Source of the DNA: Liolophura sinensis
Taxonomy: Eukaryota > Mollusca > Polyplacophora > Chitonida > Chitonidae
Length of the DNA stretch: 64,000 nt
Direction of reading: 5' to 3'
NCBI RefSeq assembly: GCF_032854445.1
Contig: NC_088301.1
Span: forward strand, 14,878,281 to 14,942,280
A program made the position numbers and the translations under genes. A model generated the notes under the pieces. That model had not been told where the DNA came from. It did no database searches and saw only the letters and a program-made list of their open reading frames with translations. This document shows, one piece after another, positions 1 to 10,449 of the stretch; the first letter of the stretch is position 1, and every line of letters starts with the position of its first letter.

Positions 1-85
1 ACTTATACAACGGCGATCAGCATTATGTTGAGACGAAACCGATCAGCAAAACCCACGATCATCCTCAGATTGTTGACAATGGATA
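1..85 (-). repeat. SINE fragment, tRNA-derived family A, cut by window edge
   Basis: The stretch resembles the middle of the family-A SINE seen in full at 14699-14965 (the part reading CAGCATTATG, then the GGAAACC and CCCACGACCATCC blocks). It is diverged, and its 3' part lies outside the window. Confidence 0.5.
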
Positions 86-317
86 GAGAGAGGTTAAGGC
101 TATTGCCATTTAATCACAAGGACACACAACGCTGGAGTTCAAACATGGACATTGAATTTGTCGTTGACGATGGCGCTTTGCGGCAGACGACTTGTTAGAC
201 TGGTTGTACAGTCTGAAGTTCCTTGAGGGTCGCTTGCCTTCCACCAATATGGTGTGCGTATCTCTACGTTGCACGCAGAAAATTTTTCAGTAAAATGTTA
301 AAGGTTGAGGGTTTACT

Positions 318-384
318 CGCCATGGTATAAGTGAAAACCTCTTGAATATGGCGTTAAACAATAACCAAATCAATGAATGTATAA
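318..384 (+). repeat. SINE family A 3'-end fragment
   Basis: It carries the conserved 3' tail of family A (GTATAAGTGAAA, CTTGAATA, GGCGTTAAACA, then an A/T-rich tail). Only the last ~65 bp are present. The stretch from here to the Tc1 end at 1088 holds no gene I can support. Confidence 0.5.
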
Positions 385-1284
385 ATGCCGCGACAAAGAT
401 GAGCTCCCACAGCCTGCAAAAATACAGTATATAAGACTACAGCAATAGTAAGTGCAACAACATCGACGACTATATAATGGTTATCAATGGTCACATAGAA
501 CCAGTGAAATACGATATGTTGTATATTTACACACAAGTTATGTGGCCTGCACAAATATAGCTTGCACCAAAGTGTTCTCTTCAACATTGTATATGAACAG
601 TCCTCATCTGAATTATCCAACTGTCACTTGACGCCAGCCAAAGCGAAACGCGAGATCAACGTCTGGGACCTGAAACTACGAGAAGTGGGACCGTTGAAGA
701 CTTTTGAAGTATTTGGGGTGCCATGACAACAACTCTTTTTCCAGGCAACAGAAGGAAAAACATGACATCAGCCGACGAGAGTTGCGAGGGACCCGTGGCC
801 GAGTATTTACAGGGCTTCCACAGTACAATGACTCAGCAGCCTCTCACCAGTGCGGTTGCAGCGAGTTAGATAATATTATTTTATTCCTCAAATTAAATTA
901 CTCGGACTCACACAGCTTGCATAGCGGGTTTTCGTTTATACCTCCAAAAAACTTATAAAACATTGTAGTAAATCCTTAATATCCTTTGTATCATGCATGC
1001 ATGTTAGTCCCGCGTGCAATGTCCCGTTTCCTCTCACCATAAGTAAAAGATTCTGGCGAACGGCGAAAAACACCAATAAAATAGATATAAACTCTGTCAT
1101 AAAAAGAAACGCAAACCCCGTATTTTAGAGATTTTAATATTTAGTTTTAGGACGGCACAACTTTTTTCTTATTGAAGACAGAAGTCAGAAATTTGGCAGA
1201 ATAATAATCAAGATGGTCATGTTTAAAACTGTCTTTTTAAAAGTCATCTCACAGACACCAGTTGCTCACCAGGGGGCGTCTTCC

Positions 1285-1857
1285 TCAGTATCTCGTATGA
1301 CCACCACGAGCTGCAATCATGCACGGCATCTCCTTGGACAAGAACAGATAAGACGCCGGATTCTCTCCTGGGGAATGGCCCTCCACTCCTCCTGTAACGC
1401 AACGGAGAGCTGTCTGAAGCGTCTGTAGCGGTGGCTGACGTTGACCCACGTGTCGATCCAGAGTATCCCACAGGTGTTCAATAGGGTTGAAGTCTGGTGA
1501 TTTAGAGGGCCACGGCAAGACATTGACATTGGAATCCTGCAGAAAGTTCATTGCTGCACGTGCAGTATGAGGCCTGGCGTTGTCCTGTTGAAAAAGCTGT
1601 GTCTGTCGGTCAATAATCGGGAGAAGGTGAGGCTGTAACACGTGGTTGATGTAACGTTGGGCTGTCAGGTTCCCTGGAACTATCACCAAGTCTGATTTCT
1701 GGTTGTACGAGATGGCTCCCCAAACCATAACACTGCCTCCGCCAAATCTGTCCACCTGCCGGACGATGGGCGCAAAGCGTTCATGACGTCTCCCATACAC
1801 ACGCTGTCTTCCGCCGTGACGTGTCAAAAGAAAATGGAATTCATCAGAAAACCAGAT
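1285..1857 (-). pseudogene. Tc1 transposase, C-terminal catalytic part (broken)
   Basis: This continues the protein after the insertion point with the first catalytic Asp (FSDE). Next come the MVWGAI block, the second Asp (QQDNARPHTA) and the Glu (SPDFNPIEHLWD), giving the DD34E signature of Tc1. Near the end the reading frame shifts: the segment from the ALQEEWRAIP block to the Cys-Pro-Arg-Arg run is in another frame, and the terminal AARGGHTRY returns to the first. At least two compensating indels are therefore present. With the N-terminal half at 6444-6882 it makes one dead transposase gene. Confidence 0.9.
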
Positions 1858-2310
1858 GGCCTCGGACCCCCATTAATTTTCCATAAGCGACAATGTTAAC
1901 GTCTAGCGCTGTAGCTCAGTCCCAAACATTCCGTGGCCATTAAGCTTTGGTGCATACCTGGCCCAGCCTGTGAGAAAGAAGCCATAAAAATCTTGACATA
2001 GGTTGACCGTCAAAATCTGGACCTTTCCATGCCGGCAGCTGGGAGGCGTGCCTAGCAACGCCAAGGGGACGTCACTCGCAGCCTCATCACTACCTCACAC
2101 CTTGTGTCCTCTCGCCCAGAATTTCAAACTTTCATCAATAAAGCTCATACCTCCTCAAAGTTTAGACAGTTTCCAGCATTTGAATACCAAGCATGCACCT
2201 GTGCACCAAAAATGGACGCCTGGGAGCAAAAAAAGACTTTATACCCTAAAATTCACAGAACTACAATCGTCCCTACCGAAAAACGGAAGTTGTAATGGGG
2301 GTCTGTGTCC
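1858..2310 (+). repeat. Left 453-bp direct repeat of nested transposon
   Basis: By eye, one substitution separates it from 5993-6445 (near 2180, TTTGAATACC versus TTTTAATACC). It begins GGCCTCGGACCCCC and ends GGGGGTCTGTGTCC, so the unit itself is bounded by inverted GACCCCCATTA and looks like a MITE. Apparent ORFs inside it are not supported as genes. Confidence 0.9.
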
Positions 2311-3160
2311 TATCACACCAGCCACCTTTTTTCAAAATCAATAATTTTTGCACCACACAATTCCTGACACTTCTGAACCTCACAGGCAAAATTAGGGCTT
2401 GATACATGCAGAAACTTTGGAGTTGAATGAATTCAAGTTGGGGTACCCCCATCTTGAACATGTGTCTTTTTTCCAGGGTGAAAAAACTCTGAGGGGTAAA
2501 CTTTGAAGCCTTGCAGTGCATATACCGTTCGAGATATCTCCATCAGGTCAACTGTTTTGGAAAGACAAGATGTTTATCTGCAAGAAAAGTTTAAAAAATC
2601 ACATTGACAGAGCACTTTAGACTTTTCAAAAGCAACCATTTAGAGAAATATACATTTTTAAGAAGACTTTTCTACTCAGAGCAGCTTTAAATATCAAAGT
2701 TACAAGCCAAAAGTGTCAAAGCATACATCAAAATATAGGTAATTTATCTGACAATTAAATGTCAAAATATAAGACATTTACTTCAGCAACTATGTGAAAA
2801 AAATTGACTGACAGTGTGGTAGGGGGTATCAAAGCGGATTGTCACGATTTCGGAACAATCACTTGTGACCAAAATCAAAGCAAGAATAATGCCTCAAGGT
2901 GATGAAGACCTAATCACAGGCACTTTTTTAGTGGACAGGACTTAAGAAAAGACTAGTATCCCAGTTCCCCACTGAATAACATGATGAAACCCTTTAAAAG
3001 ACCACCCAGCCAGGCACCCCCCCCCCCCCCTGCCCTCCTCCCCCATGACTGCTGATTGGCTGACCAGCTCACCATGCAAAAACCTCCCTGCACCATTGCT
3101 GTTGTCTCACAGCAGGTTATTACTCTGCACAGTAACATCAAAGGGTGTCACATTGGCATC
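2311..3160. other. Non-coding left arm of nested transposon
   Basis: This 850-bp AT-rich stretch lies between the left direct repeat and the transposase promoter. It contains a run of C bases near 3020-3030. I see no coding signal. Confidence 0.6.
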
Positions 3161-3165
3161 TACAA

Positions 3166-3173
3166 TATATAAA
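3166..3173 (+). promoter_or_regulatory. TATA box of the transposase gene
   Basis: TATATAAA lies only 15 bp before the first ATG of the reading frame (3188). Transcription from it would start near 3195-3205, so the methionine at 3281 is the more likely start. Confidence 0.6.
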
Positions 3174-3280
3174 CAGAGAGGAAAAATATGAATTTAACAT
3201 TTCCAATCAGGCAGCCACCAAGTACACCTATATTGGTCAGTCTGACAGTTAACAAGGCAAACAATCTACCCCAAAACACC

Positions 3281-5242
3281 ATGAAGGGAGACAGAAAGAG
3301 GAAACAGTCTAGATTTCAAGCTGGAAAGGCCCAGAATGGCTCAAATAACCTGTCAGCAGTTACAGACATGCTGAATCCTGTGCCTGGGTGTTCCTTGATG
3401 GACACAGATTTCCAGCCCAATCAGGAGGCTGTAAGAACACACCAGCCTGACACAAAGAGAATACAGCGGCCAAGACGGTGCAAGGTAGATTCCACGGCTG
3501 GATCAGACAGAGATACACATGAGCGGGAATGGGCTGCTGAAGGAATGCGACTCATAGATATACAGAAAATGGTGTGTATATGGAACAAAGTTATGCTTGA
3601 GCACAGTGAGACCAAGGACCACTGTCCACTGCCCAGGTTAGAGATAGCTGCAGAGAAAAAGTGGGGTTTAGCCTGGGCGTTCAGTTTTAAGTGCTGTGAC
3701 TGTGACTATGTATCTGGCTTCCACAAATTCTACAAAGAGGTAGAATGCAACAGACCTGGCCAAAAAGCTGCGGCGGTGAACCGAGCTCTTCAAGTAGGCC
3801 TTCAGGACACACCAATGGGGAACACCCGAGCCAGACTCCTATTTGCAGCGATGGACGTGCCGCCTGCCACTCGTAGGAACATGCATCGCACTGCAAACCA
3901 TGTCGCATCTGCAATCGCAAAGCTGAACAGAGAGGATATGGCAAATAAGGTGGAAGAGGTAAAGGCATACAAAAGGCAAAGAGGAGAGGATGACAGCACA
4001 ATAGATCTGGCCACAGACACTCGCTACAACAGCATTACCATAACCAGTCCCAAGAAACCGGGCCAGAATGCTTCACAAGCAATTTCCCTGGCTGTGGAGA
4101 CATCAACAGACAAGCAATACATTGTCTCCGCAGCACTGAAGAATAAATTGTGTTGGACTGGGTCCTGGCTAAGAGGAAAAGGCTTCCAAGTAAAGTGCCC
4201 TGGAGGACACGAGGAGTGCACAGCGAACACAAACCCACATGCCCCCTGGTCCGAGTATAATATGGGGAACGAGATTGGCGAGGGATTGGCGAGGCAAGGT
4301 GTTTTAGCCAAACATGTAACCACAGACGGCGACTCCAGGTCAGCCAAGGGAGTGGAGGACGGCATCCGACTGATCGAGCCACTGTGGGAGGTCGAACGGT
4401 TAGCAGACCCCACGCACCTTGGTAGATCCCAGTTCAAGAAATGTAACCAGGCTAAGTTCAGCGATGCCATGTTCGAAGGACAGGGCCGAACGAGGGAAGC
4501 CAGGAAGAAAGCACAGAAGGTGTTGAGTCAGGATGTTAAGGCCAGGTGTAGCTTGATATTTTCTCAACTTATGTCTGAGCACATTGGTGACATGAGGAAA
4601 ATAAAAACTTGCCTACCCAGGGTTGTGGATGCAACGGTCAGGTGTTACGGTGGGGACTGTTCCAAATGCCGCAGGAACAGTGTGGTTTGCTCCGGAGGGG
4701 AAACCAGCAGCTGGTGGGAGAGGTCCCTGTTTTTATCCACCAGTAAACTCTGCCCTTTTAACATGGATGACAACGACAGGAAACTATTGACCGAAGTACT
4801 GCACATGAGGTTGAGCGAGACAGCCGTCACCAGTCTCCGGATGAACACCAGCACTCAAAAGTGCGAAGCTGTCAACAGATCACTCAGCGTCTCCTTGCCC
4901 AAGAATGTAAACTACAGCAGAAATATGGAGGGAAGGGCGGCGTCCACAATCCACAGACTTAACAATGGCCAGGACAAGTCCACGGCTGCCAAACTCCAAG
5001 CTGTCGGCGCCAGTATTTCACCTAGGAGCGAGAGAACAGTACAACAGATTGAAAGGGTGAACCAGTACCACAAGGTTTATAAGAAGCGACAGACAGTTAA
5101 GGGGAGATCACTCCGCAATACAGCCAGAAAACTTCGAGAGCACATTGAGTACAGGCTTTCAAATCCAGAAGAAAAAACTGACTATGCCAAGGGACAACTG
5201 GACAACACCCAAACAGATCACACATACACTAGATATTTGTAA
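3281..5242 (+). CDS. Mutator-like transposase of the nested transposon
   Basis: The open frame runs uninterrupted to TAA at 5242. I place the start at 3281 because it has a good ACCATGA context and the TATA box at 3166 would start transcripts downstream of the upstream ATG at 3188; that gives about 653 residues (684 from 3188). Visible signatures are a CWTGSWLRGK...CPGGHEEC block near 4150-4220, a TTDGDS motif near 4320 (likely catalytic acidic residues), ERLADPTHLG, a Cys-rich GDCSKCRRNSVVC stretch near 4650 and the NTSTQKCEAVNRSL block near 4850. This layout matches animal proteins annotated with a Mutator-like transposase domain, where an N-x-N/CEAxN block near the end is typical. The frame is intact, so the protein may be functional. 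Family assignment is from recognition only; a related superfamily such as Kolobok is possible. Confidence 0.7.
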   Translation: MKGDRKRKQSRFQAGKAQNGSNNLSAVTDMLNPVPGCSLMDTDFQPNQEAVRTHQPDTKRIQRPRRCKVDSTAGSDRDTHEREWAAEGMRLIDIQKMVCIWNKVMLEHSETKDHCPLPRLEIAAEKKWGLAWAFSFKCCDCDYVSGFHKFYKEVECNRPGQKAAAVNRALQVGLQDTPMGNTRARLLFAAMDVPPATRRNMHRTANHVASAIAKLNREDMANKVEEVKAYKRQRGEDDSTIDLATDTRYNSITITSPKKPGQNASQAISLAVETSTDKQYIVSAALKNKLCWTGSWLRGKGFQVKCPGGHEECTANTNPHAPWSEYNMGNEIGEGLARQGVLAKHVTTDGDSRSAKGVEDGIRLIEPLWEVERLADPTHLGRSQFKKCNQAKFSDAMFEGQGRTREARKKAQKVLSQDVKARCSLIFSQLMSEHIGDMRKIKTCLPRVVDATVRCYGGDCSKCRRNSVVCSGGETSSWWERSLFLSTSKLCPFNMDDNDRKLLTEVLHMRLSETAVTSLRMNTSTQKCEAVNRSLSVSLPKNVNYSRNMEGRAASTIHRLNNGQDKSTAAKLQAVGASISPRSERTVQQIERVNQYHKVYKKRQTVKGRSLRNTARKLREHIEYRLSNPEEKTDYAKGQLDNTQTDHTYTRYL

Positions 5243-5350
5243 CCGCCAATTTTGTATATAATTTGTCACTGCTGTTGTTGCTTATGAAAGAAATTAAAAA
5301 ATGATAACAGAAATTGAGCAAAATCTAAAACAATCTGTTATTTATTATTT
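5243..5350. terminator. Shared 3' region of two convergent transposon genes
   Basis: About 108 bp separate the two stop codons. ATTAAA occurs at 5293 on the plus strand for the transposase, and AATAAA at 5346-5341 on the minus strand directly after the endonuclease stop. Both genes therefore have a polyadenylation signal in this short spacer. Confidence 0.55.
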
Positions 5351-5740
5351 TTAATGAGGGGAAACCAACCTGCTCAGTCTTAAATGCAACATGCAACTTG
5401 CATACTGCCCATGGCCGAGACAGCAGTGCTGCCTGTTATTGTTAACACAATGTGATTCCAAGCTTATGTGGTCCACATTTACACAGCGTGTGTTGTGGCA
5501 CACGTGTGAACAATCAAGCTTGGGATCTAAATGTGACAGCCCCTGTCTGGCCATATAAACAAGTCTACTGATGTGTTTCTTATTCCATCGATGTGAGACG
5601 GGGTCTTTGTAGGAGGCAAGACCATATCGACCATCCCTCGTCAATGGTCCAGTCCACACTCGACAGGCTCCGCTTTCACTATAAACACTGAAACTTTCAA
5701 TTTTTGCAGCAATTTCTGCTCTGAACGTCTCCATTTTCAA
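5351..5740 (-). CDS. I-PpoI-like His-Cys box (His-Me finger) endonuclease
   Basis: This 129-residue protein, convergent with the transposase gene, carries a compact zinc-binding nuclease motif at residues 77-116: CSHVCHNTRCVNVDHISLES, then an NNNR segment and a CC...GH...C run. The SHxCHNTRC core and the 21-residue spacing from His79 to Asn100 match the catalytic His and metal-binding Asn of the group I intron homing nuclease I-PpoI. Cys77, Cys81, Cys86, His91 and the later Cys/His residues would form the zinc sites. A nicking or cutting role in transposition is inference. It could instead be a passenger gene. The frame is intact. Confidence 0.75.
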   Translation of the reverse strand: MKMETFRAEIAAKIESFSVYSESGACRVWTGPLTRDGRYGLASYKDPVSHRWNKKHISRLVYMARQGLSHLDPKLDCSHVCHNTRCVNVDHISLESHCVNNNRQHCCLGHGQYASCMLHLRLSRLVSPH

Positions 5741-5992
5741 GCGTATGAATACTAGAACGTTGCATGTTGTTCATTTCAGGATGCCTATACACATGCTACC
5801 CTACGCTGAACAGCATTTTACCGATTTTTCATCAAAATGGATATTTTCAAAATGTAAATAGCCCCAAGAAGCTATGAAACGGCCCAATCAATGCAAAACA
5901 CATCACAGACATACCCACCAAAAATTATCAGGCTGCTGCGAAATCTAAGCGCATAGTGACATTTTTCACATTTTGGTGACTTCGTCAGTACA
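5741..5992. other. Non-coding right arm of nested transposon
   Basis: It should contain the minus-strand promoter of the endonuclease gene, but I see no clear TATA box. It ends at the right direct repeat. Confidence 0.4.
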
Positions 5993-6445
5993 GGCCTCGG
6001 ACCCCCATTAATTTTCCATAAGCGACAATGTTAACGTCTAGCGCTGTAGCTCAGTCCCAAACATTCCGTGGCCATTAAGCTTTGGTGCATACCTGGCCCA
6101 GCCTGTGAGAAAGAAGCCATAAAAATCTTGACATAGGTTGACCGTCAAAATCTGGACCTTTCCATGCCGGCAGCTGGGAGGCGTGCCTAGCAACGCCAAG
6201 GGGACGTCACTCGCAGCCTCATCACTACCTCACACCTTGTGTCCTCTCGCCCAGAATTTCAAACTTTCATCAATAAAGCTCATACCTCCTCAAAGTTTAG
6301 ACAGTTTCCAGCATTTTAATACCAAGCATGCACCTGTGCACCAAAAATGGACGCCTGGGAGCAAAAAAAGACTTTATACCCTAAAATTCACAGAACTACA
6401 ATCGTCCCTACCGAAAAACGGAAGTTGTAATGGGGGTCTGTGTCC
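5993..6445 (+). repeat. Right 453-bp direct repeat of nested transposon
   Basis: It has the same length and orientation as 1858-2310, with a single visible mismatch. Its outer edge abuts the CCAGATG target duplication. Its inner flank shows no target duplication, so the unit did not insert separately here. Confidence 0.9.
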
Positions 6446-6882
6446 AGATGCGCCTCCAGTTTTGTAAAGTCCATATCCTTACGTTGTTGCACCACCTGAG
6501 TCGTAGGCGTCGATGTAAGGGGCGTATTACAGGTCCAACAACTGGTCTACAGGCACGTAAACCCGCTTCTTTCAGACGGTTCCTAATCGTTTGAGCCGAC
6601 ACTCTCCTCAAACCTGGTATTTGTGTGGCAGTAACGGTTGGTAGGGCATGCCGATTACGCAGGTGAAGGACCCGGATGTACTGATCTTGAAGTGGGGTCG
6701 TGATCCTTGGCCTTCCACTTCTTCGGGCGATCGTTGGTCGAATTAAAGTTGTTGTAACGGCTCCAAAGTCGGGATATAGTTGTTTTGTGAACATTTAGGT
6801 GTCGTGCAATAGTACCAAAACTTTCTCCGGCTTGAAGACGACCAATGGCGATATTTCGGTCGGCAGCACTCAGTCGCGGCAT
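6444..6882 (-). pseudogene. Tc1 transposase, N-terminal part (broken)
   Basis: From the methionine at 6882 the translation gives the paired-type helix-turn-helix DNA-binding region of Tc1 transposases (start MPRLSAADRN, then the HLNVHKTTISRLW recognition-helix region). A frameshift near 6735 moves the reading into another frame, which continues with SGRPRITTP and the second HTH (QIPGLRRVSAQTIRNRL). It stops at NWRR-IW, exactly where the nested transposon enters. The first catalytic Asp lies in the other half. Family known; inactivity is read directly from the sequence. Confidence 0.9.
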
Positions 6883-7212
6883 TTTACCGACTGTCTTTCG
6901 TCGACGAATGAATGAATAAAATACAAAGGCACATGGGCTTTTATACACCTCCACCCTATAACTGCCATTGACATGATTTGTATGTGAATGGTTCTGTGTG
7001 CGACGTCAACAGGGTCAGTCCATGCGTTGTGACGTCATAAGCAATAAAATACACTTAGGAGAGAAAAGACAGTTGTTTGAATGGTAATCCTCATTAAAAA
7101 CGTGTATAATTTCACTACATTTAGCTAAAACTTAGTTTGGAAGCAATAACTTTATTCGAACGAATTTTTGATATCCGAGGACAGGGTTGCGTTTCTTTTT
7201 TGACAGAGTTTA

Positions 7213-8065
7213 TAAATGAACTGTATTTCGTAGCTATCAGGAAATGGCGATACCCGAGAGATAGAAGATTGATTTCGATGTAGAGTACATGGTGAAATAC
7301 ATTGAGAGCTTGTATCTGGAAAACTTTGGTGCCTTTGACAGTATTAGACCACCCCATTTCACGGTGCAGGACATTTGACCTAATGTCTACATCATTGCCC
7401 AGTGTAGTCACTTTTCTTCGCTACAGCGTGGTATGGCTGTCGCTAATATTGCATTTGAGCCTAGACTGCTGCTTACACTATATATCTGCGTACGATACAT
7501 CTCCTCTCTACAAGGCCCGCTACACTACAGTTTAGTGCAAGCCTTACACAAAATTTTGGCTGCGTAATTTGCCTTTATAGAGATAGTTTAATCTGTGGGA
7601 TAGGATATCAGGAATTGTCAGATCGAGATAAGTAGTGTTCAAAGAATACCCCGTATGTTTTATTATAGTGCAAAAAGTATACCTGCTCAGTTACTTCAAA
7701 TCGCTAAACAATCCACACATCGTCCGTTTGCTTACTTTACAAACAAGCGGACGTCGGAGAGCACACAAACCACAATCACACGTATATACAATGGGAAAAA
7801 TGTAAAATCCACCGCTTTTTAAAACCAGAGCAGCTAACTCACAAACAAACACAGCACAGTAAAGACGCAATGGAGATCAAAGTAATAAGTTTAATTACTG
7901 ATACAAAAAGTTTTTACTTACTTATTGTTATCCATAAGTAATGCCTCTGTCAATCGATACAAAAAGTGTTATCAAAACAAATACAATTTAAAAATATCTA
8001 AAATGAAAATTGCGTAAACATAAATTGAAGACTGTCCAACTAATTAACGAAGGCCACTGCCACTG
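7213..8065. other. Intergenic, no gene seen
   Basis: AT-rich sequence with no convincing coding region. Short open frames at 7121-7535 have no recognisable motif. Confidence 0.5.
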
Positions 8066-8290
8066 ATTGACGACTGCCACTTTGTGATAATTGGCAAATG
8101 GTGAAACGAAACGAGTGAAATACCCTAGGGTGTGATTCTAACTGTTCATGTGAATGCCCCCCTCACCCGCCCAGCACCATGGATTTATTTTAATAGCCAC
8201 AATTAGGTAAACATTTTATGCACTGATGTCAAAAGCATGGCCTTGGGAACACTTAGTCCACCAGCAGAATCATGGTCTATGCAGGAATAA
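8066..8290 (+). repeat. Dispersed repeat 'R1', two blocks
   Basis: The block at 8066-8160 (TTTGTGATAATTGGCAAATG, then GTGAAATAC and the GTTCATGTGAATGC block) matches blocks at 35110, 41160 and 49775. The block at 8224-8290 (CTTAGTCCACCAGCAGAA) matches 45460-45510. No coding capacity or known family was recognised. Confidence 0.6.
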
Positions 8291-8868
8291 TACCAGATGA
8301 TACAACTGCAAATTAAAACGTATCAAAATTAATATTATAAGAAAACTTGAAAGCCTAAAGAGCATTTGTCAACAAAAGCATCCAACTTCGCTTGGAAGTA
8401 ACAAATGTGTATAAAATATATGTAGGTATGTCTCGTATTCTATAGCTCTTAAATTTTCGTAGATGCTTACTTTAAAAATAATTTAGTCATATAATTAAGA
8501 GGAGTCATTAGGTCTGTATACATATATTGTATAAATATGTATTCGAGGTAAATAATATGGTCGTCTCATGGTGTTAATTTTTTAAATTAACATTAGATCT
8601 ACGAATGATCTGTACCACACAACAGTTAACATGGTGAATGTTACTGATGAAAATACTCCTGTAGTAACCTCACGTATTTAGATCTGTCTACAGTGTTAAA
8701 TAAAAGCATATCTTAACTGCAGTGTTGTTACAAATGAAAATGAAATATATCTACATGCAAGTATTCTAGGCACAGGATCATGCAATACTGGAGATGGAAC
8801 AAATAGTCTTCGACACGATCTCTTAATTCTATTACGAAGGCTTGACAAGTGGGACTTCAACAGATGAC

Positions 8869-9062
8869 AACTTTCTCTCTTTCTCTCTGGAGGGTGGAAA
8901 CTGGGCAGAGCCCGGGGGGAACCCACGACCATCCGCAGGTTGCTGCAGACCTTCCCACGTACCGCCGGAGAGAAAGCCAGCATGATTTGGACTTTTTTTG
9001 AGAGACTCCTGGGTCATTATGCTGCGCCAACGCGCTAACCTACTGAGCCACGGAGGCCCCTG
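8869..9062 (-). repeat. SINE family A, full 5' end, alternative 3' end
   Basis: Read on the minus strand it starts with a tRNA-like A box (GTGGCTCAGTAGGTTAGCGC) and runs into the family-A body. It is flanked by a 10-bp target duplication AACAGATGAC (8859-8868 and 9063-9072). The usual 3' tail is missing; the copy ends in a GAGAGAAAGAGAGAAAG run. Confidence 0.8.
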
Positions 9063-9072
9063 AACAGATGAC

Positions 9073-10449
9073 GAACACAAGGGTTTAAATTCATGCTTCG
9101 ATAATTACCAATCCCTTCACCTTAAACAACATACAAAAAAGAAGAACGTGTCCCTGTATGTCAAATATATTAGCTCTTCAAAACACACTGAAGATCATGA
9201 GGCTGACAACCCTGTACAAGATTGAAGATATCAATTCATTCATACTATGAAACTCTCAAATAGCATCACGTTCCATTCGGAATAAGGCAAATGTTAAGGG
9301 AGCGGACTCGATTGTTTTAACTGGACAATGTGATTTAGTCAGGAATCATCTGTGTGCCAACAGAGCATGTCCGCCCACTAGCTCTGAACAGCGATCATGT
9401 TCGTTTTAGTAACAAAAGGTCTATCCAGTCAAATCTGTACTTACGGGCACCTGTGTTTAGCGTCTAACTGTCCTAAGCGGCCGCTGTCTGCCGGGACCAA
9501 GCGATTTTCCATGTTTAACGACCTGTACTACGCGGACACCTGTCCAACGCGGCCAACAACCGCTATATATTGTAGCAAAGACCAATATCAACATGCCCTA
9601 TGCGCTCAAGACTTTCAAAATCAATAACAATCAAATATTCAAAAATTTCAAAATGGCGGCCACAAACTTCGGCAGCTTTGATAGTGATTGAAAATTTGCA
9701 ATATTGTAATATGCATCTTTGTCTTGATCAGTTTGTGGTTTACTGGTCAATGGAAGTAAAGCTTCTTTGCTTTAAAGCCCAGCTGGCTATTGTCAAGACA
9801 GCCACTGGGATTAGCCCTATGTAGAGGTCGCCTGAGGTGTGAAAGCAATAAGGTTACAGTGAGCAAATCAGGATATAATCTGACCTCCTGTGGTTCAATC
9901 CACAAATAGTTTCTTTGACAAAGCATCTAGATTGCCTGACCATTATCTTTGTAGGCACCTGGAGATGTGTCTTCCTGTGAGTTTGCCAAAATATGACCTC
10001 TCACGAACACGTTGAACCTCCCAGATCCATATACAAGTATGTTGTTACTTCACTGGCAATGGCAAAACGAATAAATGTTTATACAGCTCATACGTCTAGG
10101 TGAAATCCGTAGTCCAAAAGTTTATTGTAATATCCTAACTGGCGCAAAACTGTCTAGACCATGAAAATCTTGGAAGGAAAAGTGCTCAAGTCACACAAAC
10201 GCTGACTTGAAACTCGGGTTGTAAGCGCTTGTTTATTTACACTCTATGTGAACACTATTAGGTCTTTAGGCTTATAAGCTACACTGCTTAATTGTTTTGA
10301 GATATAATATTAGTATACTGTTGTTATATATCCACTAAATATATGCTCAGAACTTTGAAATTTAAATTTGATAGGGTTATTATAATTTTCAAGTTAAATT
10401 TAGGACTTTCTAGGTCCATAAAACCCATAATGTTTTCCTGTGTAATTAA
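9073..10449. other. Intergenic, no gene seen
   Basis: The short open frames at 9397-9627 and 9600-9824 show no domain, signal peptide or splice pattern I can support. Confidence 0.45.

Larger units (their letters stand above)
1859..6443 (+). mobile_element. Nested composite-like DNA transposon with long direct terminal repeats
   Basis: The insertion interrupts the Tc1 transposase between codons that join perfectly when it is removed. Its flanks carry a 7-bp target duplication CCAGATG (1852-1858 and 6444-6450). The two ends share an inverted GACCCCCATTA a few bases in from each edge. A 453-bp direct repeat lies at each end (1858-2310 and 5993-6445), and between them sit a transposase gene (plus) and a His-Me endonuclease gene (minus). 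A target duplication of 7 bp (8-9 if mismatches are allowed) and the transposase type suggest a Mutator-like superfamily. Long direct rather than inverted repeats are not typical of that group. Confidence 0.85.
1088..7212 (-). mobile_element. Tc1/mariner transposon, inactivated, split by a nested element
   Basis: Terminal inverted repeats of about 30 bp start TAAACTCTGTC at 1088 and at 7212 on the opposite strand. Each is flanked by a TA target duplication (1086-1087 and 7213-7214). Without the nested insertion (1859-6443 plus one copy of its target duplication) the element is about 1.53 kb, the usual size for Tc1. The transposase reads on the minus strand from the right half to the left half and is interrupted by the insertion and several frameshifts, so the element cannot be autonomous. 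Confidence 0.9.

Noticed and set aside
2003-2344. 113-codon frame in the 453-bp repeat (also at 6138)
   Set aside because: It lies in the terminal repeat, has biased composition and no motif, and ends differently in the two copies.
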